Shown here: positions 27,821 to 38,219 of the stretch, piece after piece
How positions within the stretch are numbered: position 1 is the first letter of the stretch
Layout of the letters: every line of letters begins with the position of its first letter
From: Candidatus Woesearchaeota archaeon
Lineage (GTDB): Archaea > Nanobdellota > Nanobdellia > Woesearchaeales > GW2011-AR4
Direction of reading: 5' to 3'
NCBI GenBank assembly: GCA_016185755.1
Contig: JACPMX010000015.1
Location: 19,496 to 83,495 of the forward strand
Length of the DNA stretch: 64,000 nt
Notes under the pieces: model-generated
What the model saw: only the letters and a program-made list of their open reading frames with translations
Database searches by the model: none
Told to the model about the DNA's origin: nothing
Made by a program: the position numbers and the translations under genes

Positions 27821-29737
27821 ATGGCTAAAAAAGACAAGAAGCAGTACCAGCAGCCAAAGGAAAATGGACAAAACCAGGCTGCTGCGGAATCGCGGGAAGT
27901 TGAAGCCATGTCAAAGCTCCCCCAGGATGTCCAGGAAAAGCTGAAGACAATAAAAACCAAGCTTGAAAAATTCCAGAAGAAAGTTCTCGAGAAATTTGAC
28001 AAGTACATTGTAGGCATAGCTTTAATGCCGCCTCCAAAGCCCGAGGAGCTCCAGCAGCTCCAGCAGCTCCAGCATCCCCAGACGCCTGAGCAGCCTGCCC
28101 CTGAGCCCAAGCCCGAGGACAAGGACAAGATACATGTGCTTGTCTTGGTTGACGATTCTGACAGCAGGACAATGTCCAAGCTGGAATTGAAGGACAAGCT
28201 TACAGCCATAATAGGCAGCATTGCAACAGAAGTCGATCCAAATATAACGCCCCAGACACTTATTCTTTCAGAGCTGTGGCAGAACTGCTTTGACGCAAAA
28301 TATGAGCTATTGCAGCTGATAGCATTGTCAGCCCCGATACATGATACCGGAATGCTGCAGGCAATAAAGATTGCCGAAGTCCACAAGACGATGGTGCTTA
28401 AAAAATTCGAGAAGTACATTGTCTCTTATGTCCTTGCCGGATCTCTTGTGCAGGGAAAAGCAACACAATCAAGCGACATAGATGTCTGGATTGTCATTGA
28501 TGACACCGATGTAAAGAAAATGACAAGAGTTGAATTAAAGGACAAGCTCAGAGCCATAATAATAGGAATGGGCATAGAAGCCGGTGAACTGACAGGGATA
28601 AAAAACAAGATCAATATACAGGTTTACATCTTGACTGATTTTTGGGATTCACTGAGGGAAGCAAACCCGGTGATATTCACATTGCTTCGTGACGGGGTTC
28701 CATTCTTTGACAGGGGCATTTTCATGCCCTGGAAGCAGCTTTTGAAGATGGGCAAGATAAAGCCCAGCGCAGAGGCAATAGACATCTTCATGGGCTCCGG
28801 AGAGCAGGTAATAAGGAGGGTTCAGCTGAAACTTAACGAAATCGGCATGGAGGACATTTACTATGCTTTATTGACCCCGAGCCAGGCTGCGTTGATGCTC
28901 TATGGAGTCGCTCCTCCAAGCCCAAAAGAGACAGGCTCATTGATGAGGGACATCTTTGTCCACAAGGAAAAATTACTGGAAGACAAATTCGTCAAGATGC
29001 TCGAAAGGGTTGTTGAAATAAGGAAGGCAATAGAGCACGGCGATAAAAAGGAATTAAGCGGAAAGGATATTGATGAATTATTAAGTGACGGCGACAAGTA
29101 CCTCAAGAGAATCAAGAGGCTGTTTACCCAGATTGAAAAGATAAGGGAAGAGAATGAGATGCTGAATGTTTATGACACTATCACGACAGTCATAAGGGAT
29201 GTCCTCAAGCTTGAAGGCGTTGAAAAGGCCAAGGACAGCGAGATGATTCACCTGATAGAGGACAAGCTGGTTTCAGAAGGAAAGCTTCCTTCAAAATTTC
29301 TGAGGACGATACAGGAGCTCATGAAGGCAAAGAAAGACTATGACGAAAAAAAGCTTTCAAAGGTCGAGATAGAAAAAATCCACCGCGACTCTGGCGCACT
29401 TATAAAATTCCTTGTCGAGTACATGCAGAGGAAAAGGGGCAGGGAGCTGGAGAGGCTGAAGATAAGGGTCAAGCACGGCAGCAAGTTTGGAGAGGTTATT
29501 TTGCTTGGGAACGAGGCTTATGTCATACAGGACATAGACAATGAGGAGAAAGAACTGAGCAAAGCAAAAATAAACGCTGACGGAAGCCTTGGCGTTCTTG
29601 AAAAAAGCTCTCTTGAGGAATTGGAAAAGGCTCTTGCATCAATACAAACTCCGCAGAAGGCATCAATCAAAGAGCCTATATTCGAGGACCTGAAAAGAGT
29701 CTTTGGAAAGGATGTAGAGATACTGATGAATTATTAG
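27821..29737 (+). CDS. Tandem nucleotidyltransferase-fold protein, first copy degenerate
   Basis: A 638-aa cytosolic protein. At about residues 195-215 is GSLVQGKATQSSDIDVWIV, the GSxxxGxxxxxSDxDxx signature of minimal polymerase-beta-type nucleotidyltransferases. The preceding half has the same layout (KFDKYIVGIAL ... VLVLVDDSDSRTMSKLELKDKLTAI versus KFEKYIVSYVL ... DVWIVIDDTDVKKMTRVELKDKLRAI), but a Pro/Gln-rich insert replaces the catalytic loop. The C-terminal half is a long helical region (KEKLLEDKFVKMLERVVEI) followed by a small beta domain. This is a duplicated fold with one presumably active site. The substrate is unknown. The start follows a TATA element by about 35 nt. Confidence 0.78.
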   Translation: MAKKDKKQYQQPKENGQNQAAAESREVEAMSKLPQDVQEKLKTIKTKLEKFQKKVLEKFDKYIVGIALMPPPKPEELQQLQQLQHPQTPEQPAPEPKPEDKDKIHVLVLVDDSDSRTMSKLELKDKLTAIIGSIATEVDPNITPQTLILSELWQNCFDAKYELLQLIALSAPIHDTGMLQAIKIAEVHKTMVLKKFEKYIVSYVLAGSLVQGKATQSSDIDVWIVIDDTDVKKMTRVELKDKLRAIIIGMGIEAGELTGIKNKINIQVYILTDFWDSLREANPVIFTLLRDGVPFFDRGIFMPWKQLLKMGKIKPSAEAIDIFMGSGEQVIRRVQLKLNEIGMEDIYYALLTPSQAALMLYGVAPPSPKETGSLMRDIFVHKEKLLEDKFVKMLERVVEIRKAIEHGDKKELSGKDIDELLSDGDKYLKRIKRLFTQIEKIREENEMLNVYDTITTVIRDVLKLEGVEKAKDSEMIHLIEDKLVSEGKLPSKFLRTIQELMKAKKDYDEKKLSKVEIEKIHRDSGALIKFLVEYMQRKRGRELERLKIRVKHGSKFGEVILLGNEAYVIQDIDNEEKELSKAKINADGSLGVLEKSSLEELEKALASIQTPQKASIKEPIFEDLKRVFGKDVEILMNY

Positions 29738-29831
29738 GCGTATTTCTTAATAAATTTTAAATTATAAAATATATTTTCAAAATAGAATTCAATTAGAAAA
29801 GTTAATATACTTCAAAATTAATTCCATTTTC

Positions 29832-30383
29832 ATGAAAACTGGCTACAAAGTTTATGACTGCATGACGACAAAGCCGATATCCGTTTCTTCAGAGGCATCT
29901 CTGGAAGAATGCGCGAAGGTTATGGCCAAAAATCACGTCGGTGCCCTTGTAATTAAGGACAACCACGAGTCAAAAGGGCTTATAACCGAGCAGGACATTG
30001 TGAGGGATGTTATAGCTAAAGGAATAAATCCGTTGACTAAAAAGGTAAAAGATTTCATGGCCACAAAGCTGATTACGATAAAGCCGGATGATGACATCTA
30101 TGATGCACTGATAAAAATGAAGGACTCCAACATAAGGCACCTGCCTGTTATTGACAACGGCAAGATGGCCGGCCTTTTGACTTTGAAAGACATTCTCAAG
30201 ATAGAGCCTTCGCTGTTCGAGCTTCTCGTAGAGAAATTCGAGCTGAGGGAGGCATCAAGGAAGCCAGTGGACAGGATTATCTCGAACGAGGCAATATGCC
30301 AGGGCTGCGGCGCCTATTCGGAGGAAATCACGAAAGTCAAGGGAGCTTTGTTGTGCGAGAAATGCGCAGCAGAGCAGGCTTAA
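29832..30383 (+). CDS. CBS-domain pair protein with C-terminal zinc ribbon
   Basis: A 183-aa protein with two CBS motifs. Residues 10-60 contain MTTKPISVSSEASLEECAKV and GLITEQDIVRDVI; residues 73-125 contain MATKLITIKPDDDIYDAL and GLLTLKDILK. Such pairs bind adenosyl nucleotides and regulate partner activity. The C-terminus has CQGCGAYSEE...LLCEKCAAE, a CxxC-CxxC zinc ribbon. The ATG at 29832 is about 27 nt after GTTAATATACTT, consistent with a leaderless transcript. It is probably a sensor or regulator; the partner is unknown. Confidence 0.85.
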   Translation: MKTGYKVYDCMTTKPISVSSEASLEECAKVMAKNHVGALVIKDNHESKGLITEQDIVRDVIAKGINPLTKKVKDFMATKLITIKPDDDIYDALIKMKDSNIRHLPVIDNGKMAGLLTLKDILKIEPSLFELLVEKFELREASRKPVDRIISNEAICQGCGAYSEEITKVKGALLCEKCAAEQA

Positions 30384-30478
30384 CCGCAACCCTTAAATAT
30401 TAAATATGTTTTCTTTTCACCACCTATAGGGTGCACTTTTTCTCAAAAACCCATATTCTGACCATTTTTGTATACTGA

Positions 30479-31974
<1,496 letters not shown>

Positions 31975-31975
31975 G

Positions 31976-32878
31976 ATGCTCAAAACAAATCTATGCAGTA
32001 TTCAATTAAAAAATCCAACAATTCTTGCTTCAGGAATTCTGGGCGTAACAAAAGAGAGCGTTGACAGAATAGGCAAAAGCGGCGCTGGCGCTGTAACCCT
32101 GAAATCATTGTGCCACGAGGAAAGGGCAGGCAATGCAAACCCCACAATGTTCTCTTATGACGGCACATTCCTTAATGCAGTCGGGCTGCCCGGCCAGGGA
32201 ATTGACTCTGCAATGAAGGATTTTGGAAGGCTTGACAACTTAAGCGTGCCTGTCATTGGAAGCATCTACGGCTACAGGATTGGGCAGTTTGGAGAAGTGG
32301 CAAAAAAGATGGCATCTTTGAAGCCTGCAATGATTGAAGTTGACATCTCATGCCCCCACATGGATTACGGCAAGCCATATTATGCAGACCCCCAGTTGAC
32401 AGCCAAAGTTACAAAAACTGTAAAGCAGAATACTGGCAAAATACCGGTCAGCATTAAACTAAGCCCGAACGTCTATGACATAAAGGAAATAGCCCATGCA
32501 GCTGAAAAGTCAGGGGCTGATGCGATAACTGCAATCAACACGGCAACAGGAATGGTGATAGACATTAATGCTAAAAAGCCGATTCTCGCAAATAAAATCG
32601 GCGGGATTTCAGGTCCTGCACTGAAGCCTATTGCCGTACGGTGCGTCTATGAAATTTATGAAACTGTTAATATACCTATAATCGGAACCGGGGGAGTCAC
32701 ATACGGAAAAGATGCGATTGAAATGGTGATGGCCGGCGCAACCGCTGTTGGAATAGGGACAGGCATTTACTATAGGGGAAATGAAGTATTCAGGAAAGTC
32801 TGCGATGAAATGATTCAATGGATGAAAAAGAATAAAGTAAAAAACCTTGGCGAAATACAGGGGGCAGCCCATAAATGA
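31976..32878 (+). CDS. pyrD: Dihydroorotate dehydrogenase, catalytic (type 1B)
   Basis: A 300-aa FMN flavoprotein that oxidises dihydroorotate to orotate. Motifs include NPTILASGILG at the N-terminus, VTLKSLCHEERAGN, VDISCPHMDYG, VSIKLSPNV and the phosphate-binding GTGGVTYGKDAIEMVMAGA. Pairing with pyrK two genes downstream supports the 1B type, which passes electrons through an iron-sulfur flavoprotein to NAD. It starts one base after the pyrI stop and overlaps the next gene by ATGA. Confidence 0.93.
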   Translation: MLKTNLCSIQLKNPTILASGILGVTKESVDRIGKSGAGAVTLKSLCHEERAGNANPTMFSYDGTFLNAVGLPGQGIDSAMKDFGRLDNLSVPVIGSIYGYRIGQFGEVAKKMASLKPAMIEVDISCPHMDYGKPYYADPQLTAKVTKTVKQNTGKIPVSIKLSPNVYDIKEIAHAAEKSGADAITAINTATGMVIDINAKKPILANKIGGISGPALKPIAVRCVYEIYETVNIPIIGTGGVTYGKDAIEMVMAGATAVGIGTGIYYRGNEVFRKVCDEMIQWMKKNKVKNLGEIQGAAHK

Positions 32879-33528
32879 TGAGATTTAAGTCAATAAGCGA
32901 ATGGAAAAATTACTGCTTCAATACCCATAAAGCTTACCTTAAAAACAGGTATTTTTCCTGCTGGATAAAACAAAAAAAAGTTGATATTTTCAATTATACT
33001 TCATTGGAAAAAGGCGCTCTGCAGGATATAAAAAAATCCGTGGAAGGCGCGCTAAGGCTGTGCAAAGGCAGCTCCAAAGTGACGATGCTCACCCGCAATC
33101 CAAGTGAGCTAAACTTTGCGGTAAAAAACAGCATCCTGATTGGAAAGGATATTATGAAAATGGTGAAAAAATCAAGAAAAAAGGATAAGAGCTGCAGTGC
33201 ACGCATCTTTTTGGCCAACAAAAGAGCTGCAGGCAATGGGCTCCTAAGGTTCGGAGATGCATTGACTTATGTTTCGGATGGCATGACAATTTTTACTTTT
33301 GACCCTTCAGTAAAATATCCGAAGAGATTTTTCAGGGACGAGGTTAAGCATGAAATATACCATCTTCTGGGGCTCAATGCCTACCATGAAGACACCGAAG
33401 TTAAAGGCTATGGGAAACTTTCAAAATGCAACATGGAGTACAATGCGCCATCTGAAATATTGTGCCAAAAATGCAGGGATGGCTTGATGTCGTTTTGGGA
33501 AGGGGTGAAAAATGCAAAATCAAGCTGA
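32875..33528 (+). CDS. Archaemetzincin-like zinc metallopeptidase in the pyr operon
   Basis: A 217-aa protein with HEIYHLLGLNAYHED near residue 160, followed by KCNMEY and CQKC. Archaemetzincins carry HExxHxxGxxH, then C-x-M and CxxC elements, which this layout resembles. Here the third His is two residues later than in the usual metzincin pattern. The N-terminal part (SISEWKNYCFNTHKAY) is unlike characterised members. Overlaps with both pyrD (ATGA) and pyrK (17 nt) place it firmly inside the operon. Its substrate and any link to pyrimidine synthesis are unknown. Confidence 0.65.
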   Translation: MMRFKSISEWKNYCFNTHKAYLKNRYFSCWIKQKKVDIFNYTSLEKGALQDIKKSVEGALRLCKGSSKVTMLTRNPSELNFAVKNSILIGKDIMKMVKKSRKKDKSCSARIFLANKRAAGNGLLRFGDALTYVSDGMTIFTFDPSVKYPKRFFRDEVKHEIYHLLGLNAYHEDTEVKGYGKLSKCNMEYNAPSEILCQKCRDGLMSFWEGVKNAKSS

Positions 33529-34321
33529 AACCTGCAAAACAGATATTCCACAAATGCTGGAAATTGCCGATGTTGTGCAGGAAGGCAAAAGCCAGAAATC
33601 ATTTTTCTTCAGGCATTCAATCGATTCCAAGCCCGGCCAATTCATAATGGTCTGGCTGCCAAGTGTTGATGAAAAGCCAATGGCGGTTTCATACCGCAGC
33701 AAAAATGAATTTGCTTTCACATCGCAGGCAATTGGGATTTTCACAAATGCTCTTGACAGGCTGAAGAAAGGCGATAAATTGGGAATAAGGGGCCCTTATG
33801 GAAATTCATTCTCGCTAAAAAACAACTCTTGTGTTGTTGCAGGGGGGGTTGGCATATCGTCTGTTTCCACTTTGATTGATTCCTTAAAAAATCCATTAAT
33901 AATCTACGGCGCAAGAAGCAAAGAGAATTTGATTTACATGAAAAGATATGAGGATAAAAAGATGATTATTGCAACAGACGACGGCTCTTTTGGAAGAAAA
34001 GGCTTCACAACAGATGCTTTGGATGAATTGCTGTCCACTAAAAAGATAAAAATAGTCTACACCTGCGGCCCTGAAATCATGATGAAGAAAATTTTTGAGA
34101 TATGCCGAAAGCATAAGGTCGAGCTTGAGGCATCTCTTGAAAGGTACATGGCATGCGGCTTCGGCATATGCGGCAAGTGCATGATAAATGACAGGATATG
34201 CTGCATTGACGGGCCAATCTTTAATTCAAAGCAATTAAATCAAATGCCGGATTTCGGTAATTTCGCAAGATTGAAGAGCGGAAGGAAAGTTACTTTGAAG
34301 GAATATCATTCGGTGCACTAA
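33512..34321 (+). CDS. pyrK: Dihydroorotate dehydrogenase electron-transfer subunit
   Basis: A 269-aa FAD and [2Fe-2S] protein that moves electrons from PyrD to NAD. The N-terminal ferredoxin-reductase barrel has GQFIMVWLPS and a YRS flavin-binding site. The NAD domain contains GVGISSVSTLIDSL and YTCGPEIMMKKIF. The cluster Cys set is CGFGICGKC followed by CC in the next strand. The length is normal. It overlaps the metallopeptidase gene upstream and is followed one base later by pyrC. Confidence 0.93.
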   Translation: MQNQAETCKTDIPQMLEIADVVQEGKSQKSFFFRHSIDSKPGQFIMVWLPSVDEKPMAVSYRSKNEFAFTSQAIGIFTNALDRLKKGDKLGIRGPYGNSFSLKNNSCVVAGGVGISSVSTLIDSLKNPLIIYGARSKENLIYMKRYEDKKMIIATDDGSFGRKGFTTDALDELLSTKKIKIVYTCGPEIMMKKIFEICRKHKVELEASLERYMACGFGICGKCMINDRICCIDGPIFNSKQLNQMPDFGNFARLKSGRKVTLKEYHSVH

Positions 34322-34322
34322 A

Positions 34323-35522
34323 ATGTCAATCCTAATTAAAAACTGCCGGATACTTGTAAAAGACAAGCTCTATGTTAAAAACATCCTCATTAAAAATGGC
34401 AAAATAGCCAAAATAACAAACAAAGAGCTTAAGGCAGACAAAATAATTGATGCAAAAAACAACCTTGTGCTGCCTGGGCTGATCGATGTCCATGTCCACT
34501 TCAGGGAGCCTGGACTAACTCATAAAGAGGATTTTCTTACAGGAAGCATGGCTGCTGCAAAGGGAGGCATTACGACAATTCTTGACATGCCCAACACCAT
34601 TCCGCCTACAACAACAATTGTAGCGCTGGAAGAGAAAAGAAAACTTGCGGCAAAAAGCATAGTCAACTACGGCTTTAATTTCGGCGCATCCGGCAACATC
34701 TCTGACATCAAAAAAGCGAAAAATATTGCTGCAGTCAAACTGTACATGGACCCCACAACCGGAGACTTAAAGACTGACGATTTGGAATTAATAAAGGATG
34801 TTTTGAAAGCATCCAAACTCATAATAGCGCATGCAGAGGAGGACAATGTAAAAAGCCTGATAGAAATCATGGCCAAAAACAAGATAAAAAATCATCTTCA
34901 TGTCGCGCATGTAAGCTCTGAAATGGAGCTGAATCACGCCAAATCAAGAAAGCTGAAAAATGTCACTGTTGAAGTCACCCCGCACCATCTGTTCATGAAT
35001 GAAAAAGATTTGCAAGCCCTTGGCGCTTTTGCGGAAATGAAGCCAAGACTTAAAACAGAAAATGATCAAAAAGCATTGTGGCATGGAATTAATAATGGAA
35101 TGGTGGATGTCATTGCATCCGACCATGCGCCTCATCTGAAAGAGGAAAAAGAAAAAGCAAATTATCCTTTTGGAGTTCCGGGGGTAGAGACGATGCTGCC
35201 TTTGCTTCTTGACGCCTTCAATAAAAACATGATAACACTGCCAAAAATAATGGAGCTCTGCTGCGAAAACCCTGCCAAAATATTCCGGATAAAGAACAAG
35301 GGGTTGCTGAAGGAAGGCTATGATGCAGACCTGGTCATTGCCGACATTGAAAAAAGGCAGGCTGTAAGGAGCGAGGATTTGCTCACAAAATGCAAATGGA
35401 GCCCTTTTGAGGGGAAAATATTAAAAGGATGGCCTGTGGCAACAATCATAAACGGAAATGTTGTTTACGATAACGGCCAGATTTTTGGCATAAAGGCAAA
35501 AGAGGTTCAATATGGCAGATAA
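34323..35522 (+). CDS. pyrC: Dihydroorotase
   Basis: A 399-aa amidohydrolase that cyclises carbamoyl aspartate to dihydroorotate. It has DVHVHFREPGLTH (metal His pair), ILDMPNTIPP, HVAHVSS, TPHHLF and SDHAPH, the full set of zinc-ligand and catalytic positions of the type I dihydroorotases. The C-terminus contains KWSPFEGKILKGWP, typical of the family. It overlaps pyrE by 11 nt. Confidence 0.95.
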   Translation: MSILIKNCRILVKDKLYVKNILIKNGKIAKITNKELKADKIIDAKNNLVLPGLIDVHVHFREPGLTHKEDFLTGSMAAAKGGITTILDMPNTIPPTTTIVALEEKRKLAAKSIVNYGFNFGASGNISDIKKAKNIAAVKLYMDPTTGDLKTDDLELIKDVLKASKLIIAHAEEDNVKSLIEIMAKNKIKNHLHVAHVSSEMELNHAKSRKLKNVTVEVTPHHLFMNEKDLQALGAFAEMKPRLKTENDQKALWHGINNGMVDVIASDHAPHLKEEKEKANYPFGVPGVETMLPLLLDAFNKNMITLPKIMELCCENPAKIFRIKNKGLLKEGYDADLVIADIEKRQAVRSEDLLTKCKWSPFEGKILKGWPVATIINGNVVYDNGQIFGIKAKEVQYGR

Positions 35523-36138
35523 AATTGCTGAGACTTTGCTGAGTCTAAATGCAGTAATGCTCCGCACAAGTCCTCCTTTCAGGTGGGTTTCAGGCATTTT
35601 GTCGCCTATCTACACCGACAACAGGATCCTCATGAGCTACACGAAGGAAAGGGAATTCATAGTAAATTCTTTCATAAAATTAATAAGGAAAAATAAGCTT
35701 GAATTTGACGGCTTTGCAGGAACTGCAACAGCAGGCATACCATGGGCTGCATGGCTAAGCCAGAAATTCAGGAAGCCGATGGTGTATGTGAGAAGCGAGG
35801 CAAAAGACCACGGAAAGGAGAACCTTGTGGAAGGCAAGGTCCAGGAAGGGAAAAAATACATTGTTGTCGAGGATCTGATAAGCACGGGAAGCAGCTCGAT
35901 AAATACCATAAATGCAGTGCGCGGGAAAGGCGGAATTGTGGAAAGCTGCATTGCGATTTTCACTTACGAACTAGAAAAATCCAAAAGCTGCTTTGAATCT
36001 GCAAATGTAAAACTGCTCACGCTTACGGATTTCACCAGCTTTGTTAAGACAGCCATGAAGAAAAAATACATTTCAAAAGAGCAGTTAACCCACATAATTG
36101 ACTGGAAGAAAAATCCTGAAGGATGGGTTGCAGTATGA
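35512..36138 (+). CDS. pyrE: Orotate phosphoribosyltransferase
   Basis: A 208-aa enzyme transferring the phosphoribosyl group of PRPP to orotate, giving OMP. The PRPP loop is YIVVEDLISTGSSSINTI, and the N-terminal FRWVSGILSPIYTDNR and the mobile catalytic loop VRSEAKDHGKENLVEG are intact. The length is typical. It overlaps pyrC upstream and shares ATGA with a 30-aa frame downstream. Confidence 0.94.
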   Translation: MADKIAETLLSLNAVMLRTSPPFRWVSGILSPIYTDNRILMSYTKEREFIVNSFIKLIRKNKLEFDGFAGTATAGIPWAAWLSQKFRKPMVYVRSEAKDHGKENLVEGKVQEGKKYIVVEDLISTGSSSINTINAVRGKGGIVESCIAIFTYELEKSKSCFESANVKLLTLTDFTSFVKTAMKKKYISKEQLTHIIDWKKNPEGWVAV

Positions 36139-36227
36139 CGATGAATCAATTTAGCAAAGATTTTTGGGCGTTATACGTTTTGCTGGGAATTTTGCTTGCA
36201 GCATTTGTTTACAGGATAGTGGTTTAA
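36135..36227 (+). CDS. 30-aa single-span membrane microprotein in the pyr operon
   Basis: A 30-codon frame beginning MTMNQFSKDFWALYVLLG and ending FVYRIVV, with one hydrophobic helix across most of its length. It starts in an ATGA overlap with the pyrE stop and ends one base before the pyrF ATG, so its spacing matches the rest of the operon exactly. A start at the second ATG (36141) would also fit. No family recognised. It may tether or regulate an operon product at the membrane, which is inference. Confidence 0.55.
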   Translation: MTMNQFSKDFWALYVLLGILLAAFVYRIVV

Positions 36228-36228
36228 A

Positions 36229-36921
36229 ATGCAGATAATAAAGCTGAAAAAATCAATAATACCGAGCTGCGATGTTGGCAGCCTGGAAAAATTAAGCAAG
36301 TTAGTCAGGGCAACCTGTTCTGTGAAAGGTGTTGGAGCTTACAAAATCGGGTTTGAGTTAGTTATACCTTTCGGCATGCAAAGTGTTGTGAAAACAATAA
36401 GAAAGCATACAAAACTGCCAATCATATATGACCATCAGAAGGCCGGAACAGACATTCCCGATATGGGGGAAAAATTCATGAAAGCATGCAGGCTTGCTGA
36501 TGCTGTCATTTTATTCCCGCAGGCAGGGCCTGAAACTGAAGCGGCATGGATAAAAGCAGCTCAGCAGGCAAAGATGAATGTCATAATTGGCGGAGAAATG
36601 ACGCATCAGGCTTACTTGAAAGAAACAGGGGGATTTATTGATGATGATGCGCCAAAAAAGATGTACGAAATCGCTTCCTCAATGGGCGTTGCAGATTTTG
36701 TGATTCCCGGCAACAAGCCTGAAAAGGCAATGGAATACGTCAATTTGATAAAAAACAAAATCAGCAATCCGGTATTCTACAGCCCTGGCCTGATTATGCA
36801 GGGCGGAAGCATAGGCGTCTTGGCAAAGCAGCTTGACTCGTGGCATGCAATTGTCGGAAGAGCGATTTACGAGGCAAAAGACATGAAGAAAGCATGCGAA
36901 GAATTGGCGAAAGAATTATAA
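36229..36921 (+). CDS. pyrF: Orotidine 5'-phosphate decarboxylase
   Basis: A 230-aa TIM-barrel enzyme that decarboxylates OMP to UMP, the last step of the pathway. Catalytic DHQKAGTDIPDMG corresponds to the D-x-K-x-x-D-x core with an inserted HQ-type spacing. The phosphate-gripping end shows FYSPGLIMQGG and AIVGRAIYEAKD. It is last in the tight pyr operon, 17 nt before the PEBP gene. Confidence 0.92.
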   Translation: MQIIKLKKSIIPSCDVGSLEKLSKLVRATCSVKGVGAYKIGFELVIPFGMQSVVKTIRKHTKLPIIYDHQKAGTDIPDMGEKFMKACRLADAVILFPQAGPETEAAWIKAAQQAKMNVIIGGEMTHQAYLKETGGFIDDDAPKKMYEIASSMGVADFVIPGNKPEKAMEYVNLIKNKISNPVFYSPGLIMQGGSIGVLAKQLDSWHAIVGRAIYEAKDMKKACEELAKEL

Positions 36922-36938
36922 AATTTTAAGCGATTGAA

Positions 36939-37379
36939 ATGAAACTGACAAGCCCTGTATTTGCAAATAACGGGACAATCCCCTCAGAATACACCTGTGA
37001 TGGAAACGATTTATCGCCTGAATTGATTATTGATGACGTGCCTTCAAATGCAAAAAGCCTTGTTTTGATAAGCGATGACCCTGACGCGCCTGTCGGCACA
37101 TGGGACCACTGGGTCGTGTTTAACATTCCTGCAGCAACAAAAGAAATCCAAAAAGGAAAAGAGCCGAAAGGCATTGGCGGCAGAAACAGCTGGGGCAGGA
37201 CAGGCTACGGAGGCCCATGCCCTCCATCCGGAACACACAGGTATTTCTTCAAGCTTTATGCTTTGGATATTATGCTCAATCTGCCGCAAGGCGCAGCAAA
37301 AAAAGACATTGAAAAGGAAATGCAAGGGCATATTGCTGCAAAAGCGGAATTGATGGGAACTTACAAGAGAAGCAGATAA
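36939..37379 (+). CDS. PEBP (YbhB/YbcL) family protein
   Basis: A 146-aa protein of the phosphatidylethanolamine-binding/Raf-kinase-inhibitor family. Signatures are DDPDAPVGTWDHWVVFNI near residue 48 and the GTHRYFFKLYALD strand near 100, with the anion pocket His and Asp present. Archaeal and bacterial members are cytosolic, with mostly unknown roles. It lies 17 nt after pyrF and may be cotranscribed, though it has no known pyrimidine link. Confidence 0.9.
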   Translation: MKLTSPVFANNGTIPSEYTCDGNDLSPELIIDDVPSNAKSLVLISDDPDAPVGTWDHWVVFNIPAATKEIQKGKEPKGIGGRNSWGRTGYGGPCPPSGTHRYFFKLYALDIMLNLPQGAAKKDIEKEMQGHIAAKAELMGTYKRSR

Positions 37380-37567
37380 AAATGAATATCGCTGTATGCG
37401 ATGTCTAATTGCTGCCGTGCTTAAATAAGAAAAGATTTAAACTGCTTCTTAAAAGATTGACAGATTGGCTGGATAGACTGAGGCAAAATAAGGAAATTTA
37501 AAATGCCAGACATTTTTGCAAAACTTTAGTGGGAAGATTTTTAAAGCTCTATAATCTAATTGCGTTT

Positions 37568-38206
37568 ATGATGTTGGATGTGCCGTTCTATGAAAATAAA
37601 TTGGAAGGAAACCAATGCATGCAGGCTTCTATGAAGTCTGTTTTGAAGCATTTTCTCGATAAAGAATTCAGTTTGCAGGAGCTGGACAGGCTTACCGGAA
37701 GGAAAAAAGGCTTTTGGACATGGACATCCCAAATTGTTACAGTCTTGCACGATTTAGGCTTGGATTTAAAATATTACTCAAAAACAGATTTGGGGCCTTT
37801 TTTGGAAGGCGAACCCTTCATTAGAAAACATTTTGGCAAAGACGCGGACAAGATACTGAAATTTACGGATTTGCCGGAGGTTATGAAGTCAATCAAAAAA
37901 TTAAAAAAATACGGCGTATTTGAAAAAAAGAGGCTTTCTTTTGATGATATAGCAAATTACATAAAACAGCAGCATGTGCCCTTGATGCTGATAGACTGGA
38001 ACAAAATTGCAGGGATAAAGGGTTCTTTCCAGGGGCATCTTGTTGTTGTAACTGGATTTGACGAAGAAAATGTTTTTTATCACGAATCAGGCCCAAGAAA
38101 TCCTGCACCTGATAAGCAGGTTTCTAAGAAAATTTTTATGGAAGCCTGGAATGCCAATGGGACCGATAATGATGTTGTTATAGTTTTCGGGAAAAGAAAA
38201 GTCTAG
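37568..38206 (+). CDS. C39-like cysteine peptidase
   Basis: A 212-aa protein with a papain-like C39 pattern: EGNQCMQASMKSVLKHF puts the catalytic Cys at about residue 17. QGHLVVVTGFDEENVFYHES provides the His near residue 158, and the Asn/Asp position follows it. C39 enzymes cut leader peptides, but standalone C39-like proteins have varied roles. No transporter is fused or adjacent. ATG 37568 lies about 30 nt after TTTTTAAAG, consistent with leaderless transcription; an in-frame GTG 13 codons upstream would fall before the promoter. Confidence 0.75.
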   Translation: MMLDVPFYENKLEGNQCMQASMKSVLKHFLDKEFSLQELDRLTGRKKGFWTWTSQIVTVLHDLGLDLKYYSKTDLGPFLEGEPFIRKHFGKDADKILKFTDLPEVMKSIKKLKKYGVFEKKRLSFDDIANYIKQQHVPLMLIDWNKIAGIKGSFQGHLVVVTGFDEENVFYHESGPRNPAPDKQVSKKIFMEAWNANGTDNDVVIVFGKRKV

Positions 38207-38219
38207 AAACTTAAACAAA

